Assembly: GCA_045641065.1 (NCBI GenBank)
Contig: JAZUGF010000110.1
Location: forward strand, 1-64,000
DNA: 64,000 bases
Direction of reading: 5' to 3'
Source of the DNA: UBA1723 sp045641065
GTDB taxonomy: Bacteria; Bacteroidota; Bacteroidia; Bacteroidales; Paludibacteraceae
The notes under the pieces: model-generated
What the model saw: only the letters and a program-made list of their open reading frames with translations
Told to the model about the DNA's origin: nothing
The model's database searches: none
Translations under genes and position numbers: made by a program
In this document: positions 26,882 through 34,664 of the stretch, in pieces
How the letters are laid out: the number at the start of each line of letters is the position of its first letter
Position numbering within the stretch: position 1 is the stretch's first letter

Positions 26882-26923
26882 AAAAAAAGTTAAATAAATC
26901 GTACATTTCGTTAAAAATCTATT

Positions 26924-26931
26924 TATATTTG
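26924..26931 (+). promoter_or_regulatory. -7 box of the rsmI upstream gene
   Basis: TATATTTG matches TAnnTTTG. No TTTG is seen at the right distance upstream. The start point would be near 26938, upstream of the start codon at 27006. Confidence 0.35.
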
Positions 26932-27005
26932 CATATTCAATATTGCCGAATGCATTGTTGATGTGCGATTTTTGCGACAAAGATAAAGTAAAAAAGTTAT
27001 TCTTG

Positions 27006-27806
27006 ATGAATAAAAACAAACTTATCACTTTCATACTGAACGACATTTCCGAACTCGATATGCTAACAAAGTGTATGGAGAGTATGGAAACGATTCCGTA
27101 CGCAATGCACGACCTTGCTCTTCAAAAGGTAAGAAATATCTTGTCGGAGTTTGAGCAATTAAGTGTAGAAAGCAAAGAGGAAGCTCAGCATAATTCTGAT
27201 ATTAATACAATAGTGTCGGAATGTAAAGCTAAGGTAGAGGAAGTTAAGACAGTCGTAAAACCGCAGATAGAACAGGAGGAGAAAGTCAACATAAAGGAAG
27301 AGTTGGTTAGTCCGAAGAAAAACGCTACTATTGAAGTTGACGCTGCTGTAATAGATACAGTCAAGGTTGTAGCTAAAGAGCCAGAGCCAAAGATTGTTGA
27401 GGAGTTGAGCACTCCAGCACCAGAGGTTAAGAAGGTGGAAATAAAACCTGTTGAGCCAGAGATTCCTGCACAGGTGAAGAATGTAGAGAAACCTGTGATT
27501 GAGCATCCAAAGGCAACAGTCGGCAATCCTGTCATCACAAATGAGCGATTTAAGGGTGGCAGAAGATTGGAAAGCAGATTTGTGACTGATTTGAAGAAAG
27601 CACTCAATCTTAACGATAGATTACGTTACCAGAAAGAATTGTTTGGAGGAAACATGGCGTTGTTGAACTCTACAATTGACAAGTTGAATGCGATGTCGTC
27701 ATTGCAGGAGGCTGAGGCTTACGTGGCTGAGAATTTCAATTGGGACACAACGGAAGGTGCAGCATTTGAATTTATGGAATTGTTAGAAGCAAGATTCACT
27801 AACTAG
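27006..27806 (+). CDS. Conserved Bacteroidetes protein of unknown function
   Basis: The start MNKNKLITFILND is preferred over an ATG at 26943, because the earlier residues are unlike the rest and sit just after the predicted transcription start. The 266 residues split into a short N-terminal helical part, a V/E/P/K-rich disordered linker (about residues 65-175), and a conserved C-terminal part. The last contains RFVTDLKKALNLNDRLRYQKELFGGNMALLNSTIDKLN and ends in a helical AEAYVAENFNWDTTEGAAFEFMELLEARF. I know this C-terminal pattern only from Bacteroidetes proteins without function. It lies 4 bp before rsmI. Confidence 0.75.
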   Translation: MNKNKLITFILNDISELDMLTKCMESMETIPYAMHDLALQKVRNILSEFEQLSVESKEEAQHNSDINTIVSECKAKVEEVKTVVKPQIEQEEKVNIKEELVSPKKNATIEVDAAVIDTVKVVAKEPEPKIVEELSTPAPEVKKVEIKPVEPEIPAQVKNVEKPVIEHPKATVGNPVITNERFKGGRRLESRFVTDLKKALNLNDRLRYQKELFGGNMALLNSTIDKLNAMSSLQEAEAYVAENFNWDTTEGAAFEFMELLEARFTN

Positions 27807-27810
27807 TGTT

Positions 27811-28524
27811 ATGGCAAAATTGTATATAGTTCCGACACCCGTCGGCAATCTAGAAGACATGACATTCAGAGCAGTGCGAGTATTGAAAGAGGTTGATTTG
27901 ATATTGGCCGAAGATACACGCACGTCTAGTGTTTTGCTAAAGCATTTTGAAATAGAAAACAAACTGATGTCTCATCACAAGTTTAATGAGCATCAGACTT
28001 GTAATTCTGTTGCGGCTAAGATTAAGTCGGGAGAGAATGTAGCTTTGATCAGTGATGCTGGCACACCTGGAATATCTGATCCTGGTTTTATGTTGTCGAG
28101 AGCATGTGCTGAGGCTGGAGTAGAGGTGGAATGTTTGCCAGGTGCGACAGCGTTCGTTCCAGCTATTGTGGATTCCGGACTTCCTACAGATAGATTTTGT
28201 TTTGAGGGATTTCTACCGCAAAAGAAAGGTCGTCAGACTCGTTTGAAAGAGATTGCAGAGGAGGAACGTACCTCAATTATATATGAGTCGCCATACAGAG
28301 TTGTAAAAACATTGACTCAACTTGAAGAGATTGCTGGACCAGACAGAGTGGTGTCTGTTTCTCGTGAGATTTCTAAAAAATTTGAGCAGACTGTAAGAGG
28401 AACTGTATCCGAGGTTAAAGCTCACTTTGAAGCTAACGAGCCCAAAGGAGAATTTGTTATTGTCATCTCAGGAAAGGAAAAAGAGAAGGCAAGTAAGAAA
28501 AAATATGATGACGATGAGGATTGA
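27811..28524 (+). CDS. rsmI: 16S rRNA (cytidine1402-2'-O)-methyltransferase
   Basis: The 237-residue product has the tetrapyrrole-methylase-type SAM fold of RsmI: LYIVPTPVGNLEDMTFRAVRVLKEVDLILAEDTRTSSVLLKHF, SHHKFNEHQ, LISDAGTPGISDPGF and LPGATAFVPA. The enzyme modifies 16S rRNA C1402 in the P site. The tail is a short Lys/Asp run. It is translated with the upstream hypothetical gene. Confidence 0.96.
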   Translation: MAKLYIVPTPVGNLEDMTFRAVRVLKEVDLILAEDTRTSSVLLKHFEIENKLMSHHKFNEHQTCNSVAAKIKSGENVALISDAGTPGISDPGFMLSRACAEAGVEVECLPGATAFVPAIVDSGLPTDRFCFEGFLPQKKGRQTRLKEIAEEERTSIIYESPYRVVKTLTQLEEIAGPDRVVSVSREISKKFEQTVRGTVSEVKAHFEANEPKGEFVIVISGKEKEKASKKKYDDDED

Positions 28525-28557
28525 CACTTATGCTGAGGCTATTGAGCTTGTAAGTGT
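28524..28557 (+). other. Hairpin between rsmI and the coiled-coil lipoprotein
   Basis: ACACTTA (28524-28530) pairs with TAAGTGT (28551-28557), and the loop contains GCT/AGC. No T run follows, so it is not a standard terminator; it may protect or process the RNA. Confidence 0.3.
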
Positions 28558-28609
28558 AAATGTATAAACCTCTTAACATAAACAGAATAATTAATAAAAA
28601 ATATATAAA

Positions 28610-29464
28610 ATGAAAAAAGCAATTCTATTCGCATCTGTAGCGCTAGTAGCAGCTACATCATGCAACCCATGGCAGGGTGAGATTGATCAGGCCAACCACA
28701 CATCAGACTCTTTGAGATCAGTTTTGGCTGAGGAGCGTCAGATTTCACAGCAGATGTCTGACCTATTCGAGGAGGTTAACGCTAACATGAAGCAGATCAA
28801 GGAGGTTGAGCTAGGTGTTCTTAATGACAAGGGTCAGGAAGGTGGCACAAACAAGGCTACAATCCAGGAGGATTTCAAGTTGATCTCTGAGCGTATTCAG
28901 CAGAGCAACCAGAAGATCAATGAGTTGGAGGAGAAGTTGGCTAAGTCTAACGGACAGCTTTCTGGTCTTCGTGGTACAATCAACAAGTTGAAGAAGCAGT
29001 TGGCTGAGAGCCAGACTGAGATGGCTAAGCTAAAGGAGGAACTAGAGGCTAAGAACATCAAGATCGCTGATCTAGAGTCTGCACAGATCGCTGCAGCTGC
29101 AAAGTACGATACTCTAAGCCAGATCAGCCTACAGCAGCAGGCTGCTATCGCTGCTCAGGATGCTGAGTTGAACGCAGTTTACTACTTGGCAGCAGATAAG
29201 GCTACTTTGAAGTCAAAGGGTCTTTTGGAGAAGGCACTTAAGAAGGGTGGTGACATCAAGTCAGGAGACTTCACTAAGGTTGATAAGAGAGACTTCACTG
29301 AGCTAGCTCTTAACTCAAAGAAGGCTATCATCATCTCTCGTCACCCATTGACATCTTACACTCTTCTTCCAAAGAGTGCTGAGGACAAGACATTGGTTTT
29401 GAAGATCAAGGATTACAACAAGTTCTGGTCTCAGTCTGATTTCTTGATTATCCAGACTAAGTAA
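28610..29464 (+). CDS. Coiled-coil lipoprotein, probably abundant
   Basis: The 284-residue precursor has a signal peptide and lipobox ending at Cys18 (VALVAATSCNPWQGE). Residues 25-170 form heptad coiled coil (KINELEEKLAKSNGQLSGLRGTINKLKKQL), and the C-terminal 100 residues form a compact domain ending YNKFWSQSDFLIIQTK. Codon choice is strongly biased (AAG, GAG, ATC, CAG), like ompA, which suggests high expression. Homologues are common in Bacteroides without assigned function; envelope structure is a reasonable guess. A strong terminator follows. Confidence 0.82.
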   Translation: MKKAILFASVALVAATSCNPWQGEIDQANHTSDSLRSVLAEERQISQQMSDLFEEVNANMKQIKEVELGVLNDKGQEGGTNKATIQEDFKLISERIQQSNQKINELEEKLAKSNGQLSGLRGTINKLKKQLAESQTEMAKLKEELEAKNIKIADLESAQIAAAAKYDTLSQISLQQQAAIAAQDAELNAVYYLAADKATLKSKGLLEKALKKGGDIKSGDFTKVDKRDFTELALNSKKAIIISRHPLTSYTLLPKSAEDKTLVLKIKDYNKFWSQSDFLIIQTK

Positions 29465-29486
29465 TTTTAGTTTAATCAACTTATAA

Positions 29487-29519
29487 AATCCCGGCAATGA
29501 AAATTGTCGGGATTTTTTT
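29487..29519 (+). terminator. Terminator of the coiled-coil lipoprotein gene
   Basis: A 12-bp stem (AATCCCGGCAAT with ATTGTCGGGATT, one G-U pair) with a GAAA loop is followed by seven Ts. Confidence 0.92.
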
Positions 29520-29546
29520 GTCTCGTATTTACCACGGAGACCATAT

Positions 29547-29577
29547 TTTGATGTTTGCTGAATAAATGCTAATTTTG
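29547..29577 (+). promoter_or_regulatory. Promoter of the methyltransferase gene
   Basis: TTTG (29547-29550) and TAATTTTG (29570-29577) are separated by 19 bp. The start point would be about 14 nt before the start codon. Confidence 0.65.
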
Positions 29578-29597
29578 AGGAATAAAACTGTTACATT

Positions 29598-30305
29598 ATG
29601 AGCGACGCATACGGTAAAGCCTTGACCGCATATTTCAATGGCGATAAGAAGACAAGAATCAAAGTTGAGAGCAGTGTGGTGGAGACGGAATATTGGAATA
29701 TCAAGGAGTTCTTCCACACATGGGAGAAGATGAGTGAGATAGAGCAACGAGCATTGAAACTATGTAGTGGCCGCACACTCGACGTGGGTGCTGGTTCGGG
29801 TAGTCACACTCTTTGGCTACAGGAGCATGGTGTTGATGCTGAGGCTATCGATGTATCTGCTGGTGCTGTTGATGTGATGAAGCAAAGAGGAGTGGAGAAA
29901 GCTCAAATCCGTAATTTCTATGATATTACTAGTGAAAAATACGACACTCTTTTGATGTTGATGAACGGTGCGGGTATAGCAAAGACAATGCAAAATTTAC
30001 CTTTGTTCTTGAATCATTGCAAGAGTATGCTGACCGACGGTGGAAAAATCGTGATGGACAGTTCCGACCTAATCTATCTTTACACAGATGAGGATGGCGA
30101 CGTCGATGCAGAAATTTATGAGGAGCCATATTATGGAGAGATAGATTATACAATATCTTACAAAGGCGAGAAAGACGAACCATTTGAATGGCTATTTGTG
30201 GATTTCAATCGTCTAAATGCTGTTTGCCAGATGTGTGGACTAAAAGCAGAGAAGGTTTATGAGAATGACCATTATCAATACCTAGTAGAAATTCGTAATG
30301 CATAA
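29598..30305 (+). CDS. Class I SAM-dependent methyltransferase
   Basis: The 235-residue product has a Rossmann-type methyltransferase fold: motif I RTLDVGAGSGSHTLWLQEHG near residue 58, the acidic end of strand 2 AEAIDVS, and motif IV YDTLLMLMNGAGIAK. The substrate is not evident; the sequence after motif IV (MDSSDLIYLYTDEDGDVDAEIY) is acidic. It is a single-gene unit with its own promoter and terminator. Confidence 0.85.
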   Translation: MSDAYGKALTAYFNGDKKTRIKVESSVVETEYWNIKEFFHTWEKMSEIEQRALKLCSGRTLDVGAGSGSHTLWLQEHGVDAEAIDVSAGAVDVMKQRGVEKAQIRNFYDITSEKYDTLLMLMNGAGIAKTMQNLPLFLNHCKSMLTDGGKIVMDSSDLIYLYTDEDGDVDAEIYEEPYYGEIDYTISYKGEKDEPFEWLFVDFNRLNAVCQMCGLKAEKVYENDHYQYLVEIRNA

Positions 30306-30353
30306 TTCATAATTAGTAATTGTCGACGATTTAGGGTATACGACTTAAAACTC

Positions 30354-30398
30354 ACCAATTTTGTTTAATGGATTAAACAGAATTGGTATGTTTTTATT
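30354..30398 (+). terminator. Terminator of the methyltransferase gene
   Basis: A 15-bp stem (ACCAATTTTGTTTAA with TTAAACAGAATTGGT, one G-U pair) with a TGGA loop is followed by a T-rich tract. Confidence 0.7.
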
Positions 30399-30522
30399 TG
30401 ATCGATTGGAAAAAATGCCACAAAACGAATTGAATTATAGAAATAAAACGTAATCTTGTGTCAACTATATTTCGCTGAAAGCCCATTGGGGTGGAAAGAG
30501 GGGTATAGGGACATATACATAG

Positions 30523-30578
30523 AAAGGCGTACCTTTACGCTTTGGTTTTGACGTTACTTGAACTTCGTAACTTCAAAA
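30523..30578. repeat. Paired inverted repeats at the edge of a decayed gene
   Basis: Two hairpin-forming segments lie in tandem. AAAGGCGTA and TACGCTTT pair around 30523-30543. TTTTGACGTTAC (30546-30557) pairs with GTAACTTCAAAA (30567-30578) with one mismatch. They sit just before the AAA+ relic and may mark an old insertion or deletion boundary. Confidence 0.4.
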
Positions 30579-30870
30579 ATACCAGTCAAAAACAAAGCAA
30601 CGGGAACGCCCCAGAGAGGTGTGTTATACGCTTGCATTAGCTCATGGTGTCTTGTGCTCCGTGTGTTAGTCCATGGCGGACAAGGCAAGATTGCTGCGAT
30701 TTTTGATGTTGCAAGAAAGAATTCACCTACAATTCTTTTCTTTGATGAGATTGATGCAATGATAAAAGATCGAAGCAAGCACAATAATGTCATTGAGTAT
30801 TCCGAAGTGAAATTTTTTTAAGCGTATTCGTTCTGCATTGGCGATTTCTGATGATGCTATTCTTAGTATA
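30558..30870 (+). pseudogene. Decayed AAA+ ATPase fragment
   Basis: In one frame the sequence reads TPQRGVL, the block before Walker A of AAA proteins, and later GGQGKIAAIFDVARKNSPTI followed by LFFDEIDAMIKDR, a clear Walker B region with DEID. Between them the Walker A (GPPGTGKT) is missing. A neighbouring frame at 30628 gives TLALAHGV, the helix that normally follows Walker A, so a deletion and a frameshift separate the blocks. After position 30821 the frame ends, although KRIRSALAISDDAILSI still follows in another frame. The gene is therefore a relic of a CDC48/FtsH-like AAA+ ATPase. No start, Walker A, or C-terminal half remains. Confidence 0.65.
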
Positions 30871-31142
30871 TGAAAAAAATGAGAGATAATAGAGGGGAGG
30901 ATTCCAACGCATTTATGATAATAATATAACTCATCTTAGCTCCTTGTCTTAAAAAACTTGAATCGTGAAATGACATACAACAGTTTTTTGTTTCCATGAC
31001 AGAAACTACTATTTATTGGGCACGTTTTCTGTTTCATCATTAACTTGCGAAACTTGAGTTGCTTTTATTCCGAAATCGCTGTTTCCGAAATGGCGGTTTC
31101 GGAAACCGTGGTTTCTGGAGATTATAAATTCTCCCCTAATTG
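30871..31142. other. Intergenic stretch with GTTTC/GAAAC motif cluster
   Basis: No credible gene is seen. GTTTC or GAAAC occurs repeatedly: GTTTC 30990-30994 facing GAAAC 31002-31006, GTTTC 31031-31035 facing GAAAC 31049-31053, and then a three-unit repeat at 31071-31115. Confidence 0.6.
31071..31115. repeat. Three tandem 15-bp repeats with an internal palindrome
   Basis: The units are CGAAATCGCTGTTTC, CGAAATGGCGGTTTC and GGAAACCGTGGTTTC. Across the junctions GTTTCCGAAA (31081-31090) and TTTCGGAAAC (31097-31106) form a perfect 10-bp inverted repeat with a TGGCGG spacer. No T run follows, so it is not a terminator. It lies 28 bp before the ddl promoter and could be an operator or an iteron-like site. 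Confidence 0.6.
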
Positions 31143-31173
31143 TTTGCCCTTTGATGTGCATTGACTATCTTTG
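31143..31173 (+). promoter_or_regulatory. Promoter of ddl-mrp
   Basis: TTTG (31143-31146) and TATCTTTG (31166-31173) are separated by 19 bp. The start point near 31180 excludes the upstream in-frame start at 31171 and supports ATG 31210. Confidence 0.7.
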
Positions 31174-31209
31174 CAAGACAAATACAAGACAATAAAAGTG
31201 TATCTAAAT

Positions 31210-32184
31210 ATGAAAAAAAATATTGCAATCGTAGCAGGTGGCGACCAGTCGGAAGTGGTAGTGTCACTTAAGAGTGCCAAGGGTATCTACTTTTTCATGG
31301 ACAAGGAGAAGTACAATGTTTATATCGTGACTATCATCGGCACTGAGTGGAATCTTGAACTTAATGATAAGAAATATCCTGTCGACAAGAATGACTTTTC
31401 TGCTGTTGTCGACGGTACTAAAATCAAATTTGATTATGCCTACATCACTATCCATGGTACTCCAGGTGAGGATGGTAAACTTCAGGGCTACTTCGAATTG
31501 ATGAAGATTCCTTACTCTTCTTGCGGCGTGCTTGCATCTGCGTTGACTTACAATAAGTTTACTTGCAACACATATTTGAAGAATTTCGGTATTCCTGTAG
31601 CTAAGTCTTTGCGTTTGAGAAGCGAGAGTGACTACACAGATAAGGAGATTATCGACGCTGTCGGATTGCCTTGTTTCGTTAAACCAAACGATGGTGGTAG
31701 TAGCTTCGGTGTGACTAAGGTTAAGTCTATTGAGCAGGTTATGCCTGCAGTAAAGAAGGCTTTCGCAGAGGGTTCAGAGACAGTTATTGAGAGCTTCATG
31801 CAGGGTACAGAGATCACTTGCGGAATCTATAAGGCAGGTGGCAAGACAACAGTATTCCCAATCACAGAGGTTGTGAGCGAGAATGAGTTCTTTGATTACG
31901 ACGCTAAGTACAAAGGACAGGTGAAGGAGATCACTCCAGCTCGTATTTCTGAGGAGATTGCTGCTGTAGTACGCAAGCAGACAGAGAGAATCTACAATGT
32001 ACTAGACGCTCACGGAATCATCCGCGTCGACTATATCATTTCAGCTGACGGAACTGTCAACCTTCTTGAGGTTAACACAACTCCAGGAATGACTCCTACA
32101 AGTTTCATTCCTCAGCAGGTAGCTGCCGCAGGTTTGGAAATGAAGGATGTTTTGTCTAACATTATTGAAAATCAGTATAAATAA
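31210..32184 (+). CDS. ddl: D-alanine--D-alanine ligase
   Basis: The 324-residue product makes D-Ala-D-Ala for peptidoglycan. The ATP-grasp fold is clear: the N-terminal IAIVAGGDQSEVVVSLKSA, the HGTPGEDGKLQGYFELMKIPYSSCGVLAS block, CFVKPNDGGSSFGVTKV, and the C-terminal IIRVDYIISADGTVNLLEVNTTPGMTPTS with the metal-binding Glu and Asn. The start at MKKNIAIV is set by the promoter. Length is normal. The mrp gene follows with a TAATG overlap. Confidence 0.96.
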   Translation: MKKNIAIVAGGDQSEVVVSLKSAKGIYFFMDKEKYNVYIVTIIGTEWNLELNDKKYPVDKNDFSAVVDGTKIKFDYAYITIHGTPGEDGKLQGYFELMKIPYSSCGVLASALTYNKFTCNTYLKNFGIPVAKSLRLRSESDYTDKEIIDAVGLPCFVKPNDGGSSFGVTKVKSIEQVMPAVKKAFAEGSETVIESFMQGTEITCGIYKAGGKTTVFPITEVVSENEFFDYDAKYKGQVKEITPARISEEIAAVVRKQTERIYNVLDAHGIIRVDYIISADGTVNLLEVNTTPGMTPTSFIPQQVAAAGLEMKDVLSNIIENQYK

Positions 32185-33299
32185 TGGCATTATACCCACA
32201 ATTGATCATTGACGCACTTACACATGTGCGTTATCCAGGCAACGGAAAGGATGTTGTGTCGTCTGGAATGGTGGAGGATAATATCCGCATCGACGGTAAT
32301 AAGGTATCTTTCTCTTTGATTTTTGAGAAGGAGAATGATCCGTTTGCAAGATCATTGGTTAAGGCTTGTGAAACTGCAATCTTGACATATGTCGATAAAG
32401 ATATTGATATCAAAGGCAATATCACATGCAAATATAAGACTGCTGCTCCTAAGAAGGATCCTGATAATCCGTTGCCAGGAGTGAAGAACATCATCGCAGT
32501 GTCGTCAGGAAAGGGTGGAGTAGGAAAGAGTACCGTCTCTGCAAACCTTGCTGTTTCGCTTGCAAAAATGGGTTATAAGGTCGGTTTGCTTGACGCGGAT
32601 ATCTTCGGACCTTCAATGCCAAAGATGTTTGGACTTGAGGATGCTCGTCCATACTTGGAGGAGAAGAATGAGCAGGGACGCGAGTTGATCCATCCAGAGG
32701 AGAGATACGGAGTGAAGATACTTTCTATTGGATTCTTTGTTAATCCTAACGACGCAGTGTTGTGGCGTGGCGGAATGGCGAGCAATGCGTTGAAACAGTT
32801 GATTACAGATGCTAACTGGGGTGAGTTGGATTATTTCGTGTTGGATTTGCCACCGGGCACAAGTGATATTCATTTGACTTTGGTTCAGACACTTGCGTTG
32901 ACAGGTGCAATTGTAGTCAGCACTCCACAGGAGGTTGCTTTAGCTGACGCGAAGAAAGGTATCAGCATGTTTGTTGGAGAGAAAGTCAATGTGCCTATCA
33001 TTGGTTTGGTTGAGAACATGGCGTGGTTTACTCCAGCTGAGTTGCCAAATAATAAGTATTACATCTTTGGAAAGGAAGGATGTAAGAAGTTGGCAGAGAG
33101 CATGAATGTTGAGTTGCTAGGACAAATACCGATTGTTCAGTCTATTTGTGAGTGTGGCGACAATGGTGCACCAGCAGCGTTGAAAGACGATACAATCACA
33201 TCTCAGGCATTCATGGATTTGGCATCAAGAGTTGTTGCAAAAGTTGATGAAATCAACGCATCAGGAATTAAAACTCAGCGAGTTATTACGCATAAATAG
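32184..33299 (+). CDS. Mrp/NBP35 family iron-sulfur carrier ATPase
   Basis: The 371-residue product has an N-terminal MIP18/DUF59-like domain (residues 1-90) and a deviant-Walker P-loop ATPase (AVSSGKGGVGKSTVSANLAVSLAKMGYKVGLLDADIFGPSMPKMFG). FVLDLPPGTSDIHLTLVQTL is the usual Mrp switch. Mrp (ApbC) transfers iron-sulfur clusters to apoproteins. The C-terminal CxxC of NBP35 is not seen; SICECGDNG has a CxC instead. It is translated with ddl. Confidence 0.93.
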   Translation: MALYPQLIIDALTHVRYPGNGKDVVSSGMVEDNIRIDGNKVSFSLIFEKENDPFARSLVKACETAILTYVDKDIDIKGNITCKYKTAAPKKDPDNPLPGVKNIIAVSSGKGGVGKSTVSANLAVSLAKMGYKVGLLDADIFGPSMPKMFGLEDARPYLEEKNEQGRELIHPEERYGVKILSIGFFVNPNDAVLWRGGMASNALKQLITDANWGELDYFVLDLPPGTSDIHLTLVQTLALTGAIVVSTPQEVALADAKKGISMFVGEKVNVPIIGLVENMAWFTPAELPNNKYYIFGKEGCKKLAESMNVELLGQIPIVQSICECGDNGAPAALKDDTITSQAFMDLASRVVAKVDEINASGIKTQRVITHK

Positions 33300-33330
33300 C
33301 AATTAACTTTTTTTATATAGAAAATTTGTT

Positions 33331-33338
33331 TATCTTTG
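33331..33338 (+). promoter_or_regulatory. -7 box of the rhodanese-like gene
   Basis: TATCTTTG matches the consensus. A TTTT tract (33308-33311) sits where TTTG is expected. The start point is about 45 nt before the start codon. Confidence 0.45.
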
Positions 33339-33388
33339 GAGCGTTGTTAAAAAGCGACAAAGGAAAAAATTTATAAAGGGTATATAAA

Positions 33389-33838
33389 ATGAGAAAGTTA
33401 AGAAACTATTTCGTAATGTTGACAGTTGCCATTATGGCATTGTTTGGTTCTTCATGTGGAAGTGATGATAGTGGTGAAGAGGATCTAGGTCCTTTCTTTG
33501 AGTACAGCAATCCTGAGACATTCTACGACATCTACAATTCTTACACAGGAGAGAAGGTTTTGATTGACTATCGTGAGAAGTCTAAGTATGACGCTGGTCA
33601 TTTGACAGGTGCAATCAATATGCCTGCAACAGTATACAATACTTCATCTGATGATGCAGCGTGGTGTAAGGAACTTTTGGCAGCATTCCCAACAAGCACA
33701 CGTTTGTACTTCTACGGTACTTCATCATTTGAGATGAACAAGACTGTTGCTGGTCGTGCTTCAAGACTTGGTTATGGTAAGGAACATTCGTTTATCTTCA
33801 CTAAGGGATACGACGGTTTGAAGTCTATTTGGAAGTAA
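33389..33838 (+). CDS. Rhodanese-like domain lipoprotein lacking the catalytic cysteine
   Basis: The 149-residue precursor has a signal peptide and lipobox ending at Cys23 (ALFGSSCGSDDSG). The rest is a single rhodanese domain: VLIDYREKSKYDAGHLTGAINMPA near residue 57 and a C-terminal GRASRLGYGKEHSFIFTKGYDGLKSIWK. The active-site loop reads LYFYGTSSFEMNK where sulfurtransferases have a Cys (YCxxGxRS), so transfer activity is unlikely. It may bind a partner or act as an envelope scaffold. It has its own promoter and terminator. Confidence 0.85.
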   Translation: MRKLRNYFVMLTVAIMALFGSSCGSDDSGEEDLGPFFEYSNPETFYDIYNSYTGEKVLIDYREKSKYDAGHLTGAINMPATVYNTSSDDAAWCKELLAAFPTSTRLYFYGTSSFEMNKTVAGRASRLGYGKEHSFIFTKGYDGLKSIWK

Positions 33839-33857
33839 ATATTTGCTTTGAAATATA

Positions 33858-33887
33858 AAAGGGAGGCAGAAATGCTTCCCTTTTTTT
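33858..33887 (+). terminator. Terminator of the rhodanese-like gene
   Basis: An 11-bp stem (AAAGGGAGGCA with TGCTTCCCTTT, one G-U pair) with a GAAA loop is followed by Ts. Confidence 0.9.
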
Positions 33888-33911
33888 GTAATCCTCAATT
33901 GTTAAATGGGG

Positions 33912-34259
33912 TTATGAGAGAATTATACATGAAATAAGTCCCAAGAAAACGGCTACGATAAAAACTATGAGTGATTTATGTAATAAGTCACTTATTTTTT
34001 CTTTCCTTTTGTATTTTAAGAAAAGATTAGTCAGACCTACAATTACTAAAGCTAATTCGACAAATGCTGCAAATAAAATGTCAAATATAGCAGACAACCC
34101 ACCGTCTCCACCAAGGTAGGATGAATGGAATGGCCTAATAAAGAAAAGGGTGATTGGAAAGTTTTTGAAGAAAATGGTATCAATAAACAGTCCAAACCAA
34201 GGTGCTGAAGCTAATAAGAATAATAAACACAATAGTTTTTCTTTATAAATGTATTTCAT
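33912..34259 (-). CDS. Small membrane protein of unknown function
   Basis: The 115-residue product has hydrophobic segments at about residues 8-28, 54-80 and 93-113, with a basic loop (KYKRKEKISDLLHK) between the last two. The context is isolated: a convergent terminator on one side and a long AT-rich gap on the other. No family is recognised. Confidence 0.6.
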   Translation of the reverse strand: MKYIYKEKLLCLLFLLASAPWFGLFIDTIFFKNFPITLFFIRPFHSSYLGGDGGLSAIFDILFAAFVELALVIVGLTNLFLKYKRKEKISDLLHKSLIVFIVAVFLGLISCIILS

Positions 34260-34583
34260 GTTTTAGATTCTTTTTGTCAAATGATTATTTGTAGCCATTA
34301 AAAATATAAAGAATAAACTTCTCAAGCAAAAAATACAAGATTGTTTGTGGAGACATGATTCTCAAATTGCGAATTTTACATCATGATGACAAATTGAATG
34401 TTTGACTGTTGTTTAGTGCCAGTACAAAATTGACGATTCTGTATTGTGATAAATTGAAATGAAATTATTGCCTTTTGATTTTAAATTGTAAATTTTTAAT
34501 ATGATATTCTTTCAGTCTTTTATGTATTAGAATATATAATAAAGCATGATATTGCCAAAATGTAAGCATAAATAGAAAAATGG
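34260..34583. other. Intergenic stretch before amt
   Basis: AT-rich sequence with no ORF, repeat or hairpin that I can support. It precedes the amt promoter. Confidence 0.5.
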
Positions 34584-34591
34584 TAACTTTG
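34584..34591 (+). promoter_or_regulatory. -7 box of amt
   Basis: TAACTTTG fits TAnnTTTG and lies about 75 nt before the start codon. No TTTG -33 element is at the right distance, so an activator may be needed. Confidence 0.4.
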
Positions 34592-34664
34592 CAAACGTAA
34601 ATCAAGGACATTTACAGAAAAAGAGATATAAAATATCACATAAAACTGACAAAATATTACAATT

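Noticed and set aside
26943..27005. Earlier start codon for the gene before rsmI
   Set aside because: The extra residues (starting MPNALLMCDFC) do not fit the family and begin about 5 nt after the predicted transcription start.
30558..30821. Open reading frame of 87 codons as an intact gene
   Set aside because: It starts with a non-AUG codon inside an inverted repeat and lacks Walker A; only scattered AAA blocks remain, so it was called a relic.
31071..31115. Possible CRISPR repeats
   Set aside because: Three 15-bp units are directly adjacent without spacers, and no cas gene is present.
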